A stretch of 64,000 bases of DNA from Candidatus Villigracilis vicinus (GTDB taxonomy: Bacteria; Chloroflexota; Anaerolineae; Anaerolineales; Villigracilaceae), in the NCBI GenBank assembly GCA_016721315.1, contig JADKIL010000003.1, positions 827,560 through 891,559 on the forward strand. Reading direction: 5' to 3'. Positions 56,727 to 64,000 of this stretch are shown piece by piece (positions within the stretch are counted from its first letter, which is position 1; every line of letters starts with the position of its first letter). The notes beneath the pieces were generated by a model. That model did no database searches, was not told the DNA's origin, and saw only the letters and a list, made by a program, of their open reading frames with translations. The position numbers were made by a program, and so were the translations under genes.

Positions 56727-57556
56727 TTGGTCTTTCGTTTTGCGGATTTGGTTGCAGGGCTTTTCATCACCTGGACGGGGTAGGGCACATCCATGCCTAT
56801 CGATTCAAAGGCGCGTTTGATCTTTGTGAGCGCCATATCTTTGGCAACATGATGATCGGTGGTGGCGTTGTTGATCCAAAACTGGACTTTGAGGTCGATG
56901 GAGGAATTCCCAAATGTATGAAAGAGGACCTGCGGCGCGGGTTTTTCCATAAAACCAGGGATGGAATTCAATTGCTCAAGGATGACAGCGCGCACCTCTT
57001 CAGTATCCGCTTCGTAGGGAATGCTGACGGGCAGCTCCACGCGAAAGCCGTTTGCGCGGCTGAAGTTGATGATGGGTTGGGCGAGCACATCGGCATTGGG
57101 CAGGAAAACAAGCAGCCCGTTACGCAGCCGCATTTCGGTGGTGCGCAGCCCGATCTTTTGAACGATGCCCTCATGCCCGCTCAGGCTGACTTCGTCATTC
57201 ACTTTGAACGGCTGCTGCACCAGCAGGATAATGCCTGACACGAAGTTCTGCATGATGTTCTGCAGCGCGAACCCGATGGTGAAGCCAATGATACCCAGCC
57301 CGGTTAGAAAGGCAGTGACGTTGAAGAAGCGCTGCAAGGCGGCAATAAAGCCGAAGGAGATGATCGTCCATTTGAGGATCTGCGAAAGCAGGTGTGAAAC
57401 CCCCGGCTCGGCGTTCTTCTTTTGTAAAACACGGTTGAGCATGCGGCTCAACCAACTGCCTGCATAATAGCTCGCTGCAAAGATGAGCAGGGAGGTGAGG
57501 ACATTGGGCAGGATGTTAAGGGTATTTTCCGTGAGGGAAGAAAGTTGATCTGGCAT
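56723..57556 (-). CDS. MscS-family mechanosensitive channel
   Basis: A 277-residue small MscS-type protein with three membrane helices in residues 20-130. TM3 is 'FLTGLGIIGFTIGFALQNIMQNFVSGIILLVQQPFKVND', with the Gly/Ala-packed pore helix. The beta domain follows ('GHEGIVQKIGLRTTEMRLRNGLLVFLPNADVLAQPIINFSR'), then the alpha/beta cytoplasmic vestibule. It opens on membrane tension to release solutes under osmotic downshock. Its stop overlaps the GT4 start by ATGA, so it is embedded in the glycan operon. A short basic tail ends the protein. Confidence 0.92.
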   Translation of the reverse strand: MPDQLSSLTENTLNILPNVLTSLLIFAASYYAGSWLSRMLNRVLQKKNAEPGVSHLLSQILKWTIISFGFIAALQRFFNVTAFLTGLGIIGFTIGFALQNIMQNFVSGIILLVQQPFKVNDEVSLSGHEGIVQKIGLRTTEMRLRNGLLVFLPNADVLAQPIINFSRANGFRVELPVSIPYEADTEEVRAVILEQLNSIPGFMEKPAPQVLFHTFGNSSIDLKVQFWINNATTDHHVAKDMALTKIKRAFESIGMDVPYPVQVMKSPATKSAKRKTK

Positions 57557-57605
57557 ACTAGTCCATAAAAAGCAAGATTTGGCTTGAGTATTTTACCTAC
57601 AAATT

Positions 57606-57650
57606 ACGGCTGTAAAAATTCAGTTTTTAACCCCGAATTTTTACAGCCGT
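57606..57650. terminator. Hairpin between the epimerase and MscS genes
   Basis: A 16-bp perfect stem, ACGGCTGTAAAAATTC (57606-57621) and its complement (57635-57650), with a 13-base loop and T4 on the plus strand. On the minus strand a short AATTT follows. It probably ends the lepA-side transcript before the MscS/GT4 operon. Confidence 0.65.
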
Positions 57651-57685
57651 TTTAATAACTACAGATGAAGAGAGTGGGCGTGCGC

Positions 57686-58714
57686 TTAGAAAAGATTCTT
57701 ATTTGCCTTCACCCATTCGAATAACAGGTTCACACCTTCATCCACGTTGATCTTGGGTTCCCAGCCGAGTTCTTGTTTTGCTTTTGAGACGTCGGCATAG
57801 AACACACGTTGATCCCCGGGGCGCCAGTCGCCGTGTGATGTTTCGATCTTTTTGCCGAGCAATGTTTCCAGCCGCGGTCCGAATTCCGACCAGATCGACA
57901 TCACGTTCGCAGGACCGCCGCCAAGGTTATAGACCTGCCCGCGTGCCACATCGATCTTTTCAACGGCGAGATCGTAGGCATCGTTCAGGTCATGCACGTG
58001 TAAAATGTCGCGCACCTGTTTCCCGTCGCCGTAGATCGTCATGGGTTTGCCCATGACTGCGGCAATGATGAACCATGCCACCCAGCCTTGATCTTCAATG
58101 CCGAACTGACGCGGACCATAAATGCAGGATTGGCGAAAGACAACCGTCGGCAGGTCGTACATGCGGGCATAGTCGCGCACGTATTGGTCGCCTGCGCCTT
58201 TGGAACAGCCATACGGCGAATGAAAATCGAGGGGCTGTGTTTCGGGGCACCCGTTCACCAGGTCCTTATAACGCCAACGGGTGGGCTCTTCGAACAGTTC
58301 TACATCCTCCATGCCGCCGTAGACTTTATTGGTGGATGCGTAAATGACAATGGGCTTGCGTCCCGAAGCACGCGCCGCTTCAAGCACATTGAACGTACCC
58401 AACGCATTGGATTCAAAATCATCTCTGGGATTTGTGACCGAGGTCGTCACCGCAACTTGACCCGCTAAATGCACGATCACATCCGCGCCTTGAGCGGCTT
58501 CGGTTATTCTGACGGCGTCTCTTACATCCCCAACTACTACATCGAAAGCCTTTTCCCCAAATTCAGCCTTCAACCATTCCAAATTACGCGGAGCGCCGCC
58601 GCGGGAGAAATTGTCGTAAATGGTGATACGCTCCCCGCGTTTGAGCAGGCGGTGAACGTAATTCGAGCCGATAAAGCCGGCGCCGCCGGTGACGAGATAC
58701 TGTTTACCCTTCAT
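57686..58714 (-). CDS. NAD-dependent epimerase (CDP-paratose 2-epimerase-like SDR)
   Basis: A 342-residue extended short-chain dehydrogenase. The NAD loop 'TGGAGFIGSN' is at 9-18, the catalytic set is 'YASTNKVYGG' (Thr/Ser) and 'SPYGCSKGAGDQYVRDYAR' (Tyr and Lys). The blocks 'TVVFRQSCIYGPRQFG' and 'EDQGWVAWFIIAAVMGKPMTIYGDGKQVRDILHVHDL' are typical of CDP-paratose/tyvelose 2-epimerases. It would form a nucleotide sugar for the surface glycan. A related UDP-sugar epimerase is possible. It overlaps the flippase-like gene by 11 bases and is followed by a hairpin. Confidence 0.9.
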   Translation of the reverse strand: MKGKQYLVTGGAGFIGSNYVHRLLKRGERITIYDNFSRGGAPRNLEWLKAEFGEKAFDVVVGDVRDAVRITEAAQGADVIVHLAGQVAVTTSVTNPRDDFESNALGTFNVLEAARASGRKPIVIYASTNKVYGGMEDVELFEEPTRWRYKDLVNGCPETQPLDFHSPYGCSKGAGDQYVRDYARMYDLPTVVFRQSCIYGPRQFGIEDQGWVAWFIIAAVMGKPMTIYGDGKQVRDILHVHDLNDAYDLAVEKIDVARGQVYNLGGGPANVMSIWSEFGPRLETLLGKKIETSHGDWRPGDQRVFYADVSKAKQELGWEPKINVDEGVNLLFEWVKANKNLF

Positions 58715-59717
58715 TTTTTTCTTTGTTCCTAAAATTCATCAGTTGTTTGTATACGCCGGAGAGGGTTTGTCCCTCACTGCTTAACCCGAGCATGCCGATC
58801 ACTGTACTGTTGAGATAATTATAAATGCGCATGGTAAGCGCTGCCGCCAGTGCAGTGGACTGATCTGATGTGAAGCGGGTGAGCGCAAAAACTACGGCGC
58901 CTTCGAAGGTGCCAACAGCGCCCGGCGCAGAGGGGATGGCACCGCCGAAGGCAGCCATGCCAAGCCCAAAGATCGCCCAGATCCATTTTGCTTCCGGGAA
59001 GAAGGCAATGACCATGAGATAGTATGCTACCAGAGCAATCGCCCAGTTAAGGATCATCCAAAATAAAAAGCGCAGGAAGAGCCAGCCGTCTGTGAGCACG
59101 CCAAGTCCTTGAAAGAAAGACTCGAGAAAACTTCCACCAACTTTTTGCAAGGATGGGAAGCGCCCGCTGAGCTTGTGGAAAATATCCAGCGCCCATTGAT
59201 TGTTGCGGGCAAGGATATACATGAAAACCAACCCAAGTATCATCACCCCGCCAAGGATGTACCCAAGCGTGGGTGAACTTTCTGCATTGACCACATATGG
59301 CAGCGCAGCCAGGAAGATGACCGCAGAAATGATCAAGTCTACGGCGCGTTCGATGACGATGGTGGGGATGATCTCAGCGAAGGTCATGCCGCCGGATTTG
59401 CGGCTGAGTAAAAACGCGCGCCCGATCTCGCCGAGGCGGAAAGGTAAAAAGTTGTTGAGCAAATAGCCTTCGCCTGCGGTGAAGAACACATCTTTGTAGG
59501 TTGGCTTGTCGCGCAGCAAAGTCCGCCAGACGATGGCACGTACTGCCAGCCAGACGAATGAAAGAACGGCGGCAATGCCGATCAGTAGATAGTTCGCATT
59601 TTTTAAGGCGGTGAATGTGGTCTTGATATCCACAAAATAAAGGAGGGCGGCGATCAATGCGATACTGACCAGTGCCCCCGGGAGGATTCTTTTTAGATTG
59701 TTTTGGGATTCAGACAT
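58704..59717 (-). CDS. Flippase-like membrane protein (LPG synthase TM-domain family)
   Basis: A 337-residue protein with about eight helices, of the UPF0104 / lysylphosphatidylglycerol synthase transmembrane family. Visible signatures are 'FFTAGEGYLLNNFLPFRLGEIGRAFLL' near 80-106 and 'FGGAIPSAPGAVGTFEGAVVFALTRF' near 255-280, both typical. The soluble acyltransferase domain of MprF is absent. Such proteins are often encoded with glycosyltransferases and probably move lipid-linked sugars. Its stop overlaps the epimerase start, so the two form one unit. Confidence 0.88.
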   Translation of the reverse strand: MSESQNNLKRILPGALVSIALIAALLYFVDIKTTFTALKNANYLLIGIAAVLSFVWLAVRAIVWRTLLRDKPTYKDVFFTAGEGYLLNNFLPFRLGEIGRAFLLSRKSGGMTFAEIIPTIVIERAVDLIISAVIFLAALPYVVNAESSPTLGYILGGVMILGLVFMYILARNNQWALDIFHKLSGRFPSLQKVGGSFLESFFQGLGVLTDGWLFLRFLFWMILNWAIALVAYYLMVIAFFPEAKWIWAIFGLGMAAFGGAIPSAPGAVGTFEGAVVFALTRFTSDQSTALAAALTMRIYNYLNSTVIGMLGLSSEGQTLSGVYKQLMNFRNKEKNEG

Positions 59718-59731
59718 GGGCTTCCTTAGAC

Positions 59732-59769
59732 ATTACGCATTACGTATCCCACGATACGTAATGCGTAAT
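59732..59769. repeat. Inverted repeat (ATTACGCATTACG type) after lepA
   Basis: A 17-bp perfect stem, ATTACGCATTACGTATC (59732-59748) and its complement (59753-59769), with a 4-base loop. It directly follows the lepA stop on the minus strand and may terminate it, although T residues after the stem are few. Confidence 0.6.
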
Positions 59770-59771
59770 TG

Positions 59772-61571
59772 TTATTCGTCTTCCAGCTTCAGGACCGCCA
59801 TGAAGGCTTCCTGAGGGATCTCGACATTTCCCACCATTTTCAAACGCTTCTTGCCGCGTTTTTGTTTCTCCAGCAGTTTCTTTTTACGAGAGATATCGCC
59901 GCCATAGCATTTGGCAAGCACATCTTTGCGTGTGGCTTTGACCGTGGCGCGGCTGATGACGCGTCCGCCGGAAGCGGCTTGTACAGCCACGTCGTACAAC
60001 TGGCGGGGGATCAAGTCTTTGAGTTTGGTAATGAGACGCTGCCCTTTGTGATAGGCATCCTTCTCATGGACGATGGCGGCAAGTGCGTCGAGCGGGTCGC
60101 CATTGACGAGGATCTCAAGCTTTTGCAGTTTGTCTGCGCGATATTCGAGGAATTGATAATCAAGCGAGGCGTAGCCCTTGGTGCGTGATTTCAAATGGTC
60201 GAAGAAATCCACGATGAGTTCAGAGAGTGGGATTTCAAAATCCAATTGCACGCGATGCGGAGCAGGGTGCTCCTGCTGCTTGAAAATGCCGCGCCGCTTG
60301 GTGACAAGATCCATGATGGGTCCGTAGTAATCGGTAGGGGTGATGATCTCAATATTCATCCATGGTTCGCGTACTTCAACGATCTTGTTCGGGTCTGGAA
60401 GTTCGGCAGGTGAATCCACTTTGATGACTTCATCGTTGATCATCAATACTTCATATTCAACCGAAGGAGCGGTAAAGAGCACATCCAGTATGTATTCGCG
60501 TTCGATGCGTTCCTGAATGATCTCCATGTGGAACAAGCCCAGGAACCCGGCACGGAAGCCGAAGCCCAATGCCTGGGATGTCTCAGGTTGGTACGTCAAC
60601 GAGGCATCGTTGAGTTGAAGTTTTTCCAATGCTTCCCGAAGTTCGGTATAGTCGTCTGCTTCGACGGGATAGATACCGGCGAAGACCATGGGCTTGGGAG
60701 TAAAGTATCCGGGCAGGGGTTCTGCTGCGGGCGCAGAGGCAAGTGTCAGCGTATCACCGACGCGGCATTCATGAACGGTCTTGAAGCCGGTTGCCACATA
60801 GCCTACTTCACCGGAGCCGATGGCGTCCACGGGTTTCATTCCGGGAGCAAAAATGCCGATCTCCACCGGGCGCAGGTCGTTGCCGGTTGAGAACATACGC
60901 AGGACGTCGGTGGCTTTGATCTTGCCTTCAAATACGCGGACGTAGGCAACTACACCTTTATAAGAGTCGTAATGGGCATCAAAGACGAGCGCGCGCACGG
61001 GTTCACTGTCTGCATCTTTGGGCGCAGGAACGCGCTCTACGATGGCTTCGAGAATGGCTTCAACATTGATGCCTTCCTTGGCGGAGACGCGCAAAACCGA
61101 ATCCGGGTCAATGCCGAGCAGGGAGCCGACATCTTCCGCCACTTCGTCGGGGCGGGCGGAGGGCAGGTCGATCTTGTTGATGACGGGGACGAGCGTCAGG
61201 TCGGCATCGAGCGCTTGATACAGATTGGCGAGCGTTTGCGCTTCAATGCCCTGGGTGGCATCTACAACAAGTATGGCGCCTTCGCAGGCTTTTAAGGCGC
61301 GGCTGACTTCGTAACCAAAGTCTACGTGCCCGGGGGTATCGATCAGGTTTAGTTCGTATTTTTGGTTATCTTTCGCGGTGTAGAACATGCGCACAGCCGA
61401 TGCCTTGATGGTGACGCCTTTTTCGCGTTCAAGATCCATCGAGTCGAGTGCCTGTTCGGTCATATCGCGCGCGGAGACGGTTCCCGTTAGTTGCAGGAGC
61501 CGGTCTGCCAGTGTGGATTTTCCGTGGTCTACGTGGGCGATGATGCAGAAGTTTCTAATATGGTCGGTCAT
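59772..61571 (-). CDS. lepA: Elongation factor 4 (LepA)
   Basis: A 599-residue translational GTPase of usual LepA length. G1 is 'AHVDHGKST' at 12-20, G3 'DTPGHVDF' near 79 and G4 'NKIDLPSA' near 133. The order of domains is G, II, III, V and the LepA-specific C-terminal domain ('LLEKQKRGKKRLKMVGNVEIPQEAFMAVL' at the end). The conserved 'GFRAGFLGLFHMEIIQERIEREY' near 343-365 is typical. LepA binds the ribosome and is thought to back-translocate or help in 30S assembly. It is transcribed away from the gene at 61779. Confidence 0.97.
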   Translation of the reverse strand: MTDHIRNFCIIAHVDHGKSTLADRLLQLTGTVSARDMTEQALDSMDLEREKGVTIKASAVRMFYTAKDNQKYELNLIDTPGHVDFGYEVSRALKACEGAILVVDATQGIEAQTLANLYQALDADLTLVPVINKIDLPSARPDEVAEDVGSLLGIDPDSVLRVSAKEGINVEAILEAIVERVPAPKDADSEPVRALVFDAHYDSYKGVVAYVRVFEGKIKATDVLRMFSTGNDLRPVEIGIFAPGMKPVDAIGSGEVGYVATGFKTVHECRVGDTLTLASAPAAEPLPGYFTPKPMVFAGIYPVEADDYTELREALEKLQLNDASLTYQPETSQALGFGFRAGFLGLFHMEIIQERIEREYILDVLFTAPSVEYEVLMINDEVIKVDSPAELPDPNKIVEVREPWMNIEIITPTDYYGPIMDLVTKRRGIFKQQEHPAPHRVQLDFEIPLSELIVDFFDHLKSRTKGYASLDYQFLEYRADKLQKLEILVNGDPLDALAAIVHEKDAYHKGQRLITKLKDLIPRQLYDVAVQAASGGRVISRATVKATRKDVLAKCYGGDISRKKKLLEKQKRGKKRLKMVGNVEIPQEAFMAVLKLEDE

Positions 61572-61778
61572 ACAGCTTTCAAATTTTCTGTTATAGATTC
61601 GATTTCAGGCGATAAATTTGCCTCGCAAGCGAACGAAGTATACCCGATTAAGCAGGCAGAATCTTCATTTATAAATTGTGGCATGCGCACAGAGAACGCA
61701 TAGAAAAACACCCGAAATTATAAAAACCCTACCCGTGCATCATGCAAAAAGTCTGCTGAAGGGATAAAATTAAAAGCA

Positions 61779-62498
61779 ATGAAAAATAAACCCAGTAACT
61801 CCAGCCTGTTTTTTACCCTATTCTTCATAGGTACAGTGAGCGCCCTGACGTTGATCTTGCTTGCCACCTGGGCAGACCTCGAAGCCGCTTATTATGGTTT
61901 TTCGCGCCGTGCCAGTGCGCGGCTGGGCGGTTTGAGCTGTCCGGTTTTGATGACGATGAGCGACAGGGATGTTATTTCTCTGCGGCTAAAAAACACAACG
62001 GATGGGAAGCTCTCACCAATTGTGAAGGTCGATCTAAGCTCACCTGTTACAGCATTTGAAATTAATGAGAATGTTGAACTTGCTGCCGGGGAGCAAGCAA
62101 AGCTTGAATGGCAGGTGGGTCCTGAAAATCTGGATCTGAATCGCTTCATCTTCGCCAACGTGCTTGTCTACTCGTCCTATCCCTTGCCGGACCGTGAAAT
62201 GACCTGTGGTATCTTCGTTTTGAACCTTCCCGGCAGCGGTGTCGTCTATACATGGTTGTTGATCGGGCTGAGTCTGCTTGGGATGGCGGGCGGGCTATAT
62301 GGGTTGTATCAGGCGCAAGGTCCCGAGCAGAGCGGGGTAAATATCGCGCGTCAGCTTCGATTTCTCTTCATCGTTATCCTACTAGGACTTTTGACCGTCT
62401 TTATGGGCTGGTGGATTCAGGGTATCCTCATCCTCGTGGTTGCCATTCTGTTCATTGTTATTTCAATGGGCATCCTTGCCAACCGCGCCAGAGCATAA
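61779..62498 (+). CDS. Hypothetical membrane protein
   Basis: A 239-residue protein, not recognised. It has one helix at 10-30, an extracytoplasmic beta-type domain of about 115 residues ('SCPVLMTMSDRDVISLRLKNTTDGKLSPIVKVDLSSP', a pattern of immunoglobulin-like beta strands with two Cys), then helices near 155-175, 190-208 and 210-232. TAAAAT at 61765-61770 ends eight bases before the ATG and there is no Shine-Dalgarno, so the message may be leaderless. It lies 57 bases before the SPFH gene and is probably in one operon with it. Confidence 0.75.
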   Translation: MKNKPSNSSLFFTLFFIGTVSALTLILLATWADLEAAYYGFSRRASARLGGLSCPVLMTMSDRDVISLRLKNTTDGKLSPIVKVDLSSPVTAFEINENVELAAGEQAKLEWQVGPENLDLNRFIFANVLVYSSYPLPDREMTCGIFVLNLPGSGVVYTWLLIGLSLLGMAGGLYGLYQAQGPEQSGVNIARQLRFLFIVILLGLLTVFMGWWIQGILILVVAILFIVISMGILANRARA

Positions 62499-62555
62499 GA
62501 TCAGTAGAAACCAGCATGCGCTTTCAAGCGTATGTGTAAAGGTGAAGGAGATAAA

Positions 62556-64000
62556 ATGAATATCTTTGTTACTTTGTGTGTGGGGGGACTCGGCGTTCTC
62601 TTCCTGGCTTTGCTGACAGGAATCCGCTTTATCCCAAACAACCGTATCGGTATCGTTGAGAAACGATTCGGCGGTAAATCGTTGAAATCCGGTTTGATTG
62701 CATTGAATAACGAGACGGGTTTCCAGCCGCAGGTCTTGCGTGGTGGTTTGCATTATCGCATGCCCATCCAGTATGCCGTGCATATTGCGCCGCTGGTGAC
62801 CATTACTCAGGGCAAGGTCGGTTATATCTTCGCCCGCGATGGCGCTCCGCTCGAACCAGCGCAGGTGCTGGCTTCGAACGTGACTGCCCAGGATTTTCAG
62901 GACGTGACCAACTTCCTGAAGAATGGCGGACAAAAAGGTCCGCAACGGCTGATCTTGCGTGAAGGTACGTATGCTTTCAACTTGATGCAGTTCGTGGTCA
63001 TCACAGAGGAGCGCGTGTACTCGCTGCCTTTGAGCCGTGACGATACAGCTGTGATCGTTCGCATGGCAGAAGTCATCAAGGAGCGTGACGGGTTCCGCCC
63101 GGTCATCATCAAAGACAACGATGATGAGATCGGCATCGTCACCGTCCACGACGGACCTTCCCTGCCACAGGGTGAGATCATTGCCCCCGTGGTTGGGGAT
63201 AACCCTGAAACGGCAGATGAATATCACAATAAATTCCAGGATGCCGACCGCTTCTTAAAAGCAGGCGGTATGCGTGGTCGCCAGCTGCAAGTATTGGTGG
63301 AAGGTACGTATTACGTCAACCGCTTGTTTGCCACAGTAGAGATGATCCAAAAGACGATTATCGACGTAGGCAACGTGGGCGTGGTCGTTTCGTATACTGG
63401 CGAGCAAGGCATTGACCTTTCTGGCGTGGAATATCGCCACGGTGAGTTGGTCACACGCGGTCAACGCGGTGTGTGGAGTGAGGCGCTGCTACCCGGTAAA
63501 TATCCATTCAACACGTATGCGGGCAAGGTCATCCCTGTACCAACCACGAACTTCATTTTGAAGTGGATCAAGAACGAGGTCGGTTCGCATAACTTCGATG
63601 AGAACCTGAGCGAAGTAGCGCTCATCACCAAGGATGCCTTTGAGCCCACCCTGCCGCTCTCTGTGGTGGTGCATATCGACTACAAGAAAGCGCCGTTGGT
63701 CATTCAACGTTTCGGCGACATCAAAAAACTGGTCGAGCAAACCCTCGACCCGATGGTGGCGGCGTACTTCAAGAACGTCGCACAGACACGCACGCTCATT
63801 CAACTCTTGCAGGAACGCAGCAACATCCAACAACAATCCAGCCTAGAGATGAAGACGAAGTTCGAGCACTATAACCTTGAGCTTGAGGAAGTGTTGATCG
63901 GTACGCCATCCTCGCCCACAGGCGACAAACAGATCGAAACCATCTTGACCCAGTTACGTCAGCGCCAGGTGGCAGAAGAACAGGTCGAGACCTATTCCCA
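62556..64000 (+). CDS. SPFH/Band 7-domain (flotillin-like) protein, 3' end outside the window
   Basis: The frame starts at ATG 62556 after AAGGAG and is open to the last base of the window (481 complete codons). An N-terminal membrane helix ('LCVGGLGVLFLALLTGIRF') is followed by 'IPNNRIGIVEKRFGGKSLKSG', the start of a Band 7 domain. The text 'RLILREGTYAFNLMQFVVIT' recurs in similar form as 'QLQVLVEGTYYVNRLFATVE'. Then 'DVGNVGVVVSYTGEQGIDLSGVEYRHGELVTRGQRGVWSEALLPGKYPFNTY' is typical of large flotillin-like SPFH proteins, followed by the start of a helical coiled-coil part. These form membrane scaffolds. The minus-strand frame at 62463-63227 is its shadow. Confidence 0.85.
   Translation, partial: MNIFVTLCVGGLGVLFLALLTGIRFIPNNRIGIVEKRFGGKSLKSGLIALNNETGFQPQVLRGGLHYRMPIQYAVHIAPLVTITQGKVGYIFARDGAPLEPAQVLASNVTAQDFQDVTNFLKNGGQKGPQRLILREGTYAFNLMQFVVITEERVYSLPLSRDDTAVIVRMAEVIKERDGFRPVIIKDNDDEIGIVTVHDGPSLPQGEIIAPVVGDNPETADEYHNKFQDADRFLKAGGMRGRQLQVLVEGTYYVNRLFATVEMIQKTIIDVGNVGVVVSYTGEQGIDLSGVEYRHGELVTRGQRGVWSEALLPGKYPFNTYAGKVIPVPTTNFILKWIKNEVGSHNFDENLSEVALITKDAFEPTLPLSVVVHIDYKKAPLVIQRFGDIKKLVEQTLDPMVAAYFKNVAQTRTLIQLLQERSNIQQQSSLEMKTKFEHYNLELEEVLIGTPSSPTGDKQIETILTQLRQRQVAEEQVETYS

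Noticed and set aside
62463..63227. 254-codon minus-strand frame
   Set aside because: It lies opposite the SPFH gene, which has a ribosome binding site, family motifs and an open frame to the window end.

Overview
The window looks like part of an Anaerolineae-type Chloroflexota chromosome, probably from a long-read metagenome assembly. The grounds are the DUF2298 'YYY' membrane proteins (a family typical of Chloroflexota and archaea), many lipoproteins with Thr/Pro-rich linkers behind the lipobox, the SCO1664/DUF3090 pair, and several families of short palindromic intergenic repeats. No rRNA, tRNA, CRISPR array, transposase or phage gene was seen. Several genes are broken only by one-base changes in homopolymer runs, and a roughly 600-base almost pure G tract lies at about 0.9-1.5 kb. 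Both suggest residual sequencing or assembly errors.

Left part (1-30.1 kb) is housekeeping and metabolism in short, mixed-strand units: MFS tail, metallo-beta-lactamase hydrolase, cupin, MFS, DUF3298 lipoprotein, RlmB, an interrupted GH1 glycosidase, GNAT, an AlkD-like protein (frameshifted), VapBC, an FAD amine-oxidase-like enzyme, a deazaflavin-dependent oxidoreductase, two paralogous phosphodiesterase-like lipoproteins, urocanate hydratase, an Rrf2 regulator with a candidate operator, RadA, homoserine dehydrogenase, SCO1664/DUF3090, methylmalonyl-CoA mutase large subunit, a GPH sugar transporter, an RNase H-like/TPR protein, and a STAS / flavocytochrome reductase / STAS / rhodanese group.

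Centre (30.1-43.7 kb, all minus strand) is the striking region: five tandem cassettes. Each has a modular effector-like protein (conserved coiled-coil head, helical linker, unrelated C-terminus) followed within a few bases by an unrelated, mostly AT-rich lipoprotein gene. Four of the lipoprotein genes are followed by a copy of a small membrane protein gene, three of which are degraded or frameshifted. A GC-rich linker lies directly upstream of four effectors. It is nearly identical between copies and differs almost only at synonymous positions, yet has no start codon. I read this as an array of orphan polymorphic-toxin-like C-terminal cassettes with lipoprotein immunity candidates, which may exchange tips by recombination in the shared linker. 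One tip resembles a lytic transglycosylase and one carries an HExxH zincin motif; the other three are unrecognised.

Right part (43.8-59.7 kb, minus strand) is a cell-surface glycan or glycosylation locus: an 820-aa DUF2298 protein, a giant GT39-DUF2298 fusion, a GT39 protein, two methyltransferases, a GT4 glycosyltransferase, an MscS channel, a CDP-paratose-epimerase-like SDR and a flippase-like LPG-synthase-domain protein. LepA follows, and the window ends with a plus-strand membrane protein and a truncated SPFH/flotillin-like gene that runs off the end.
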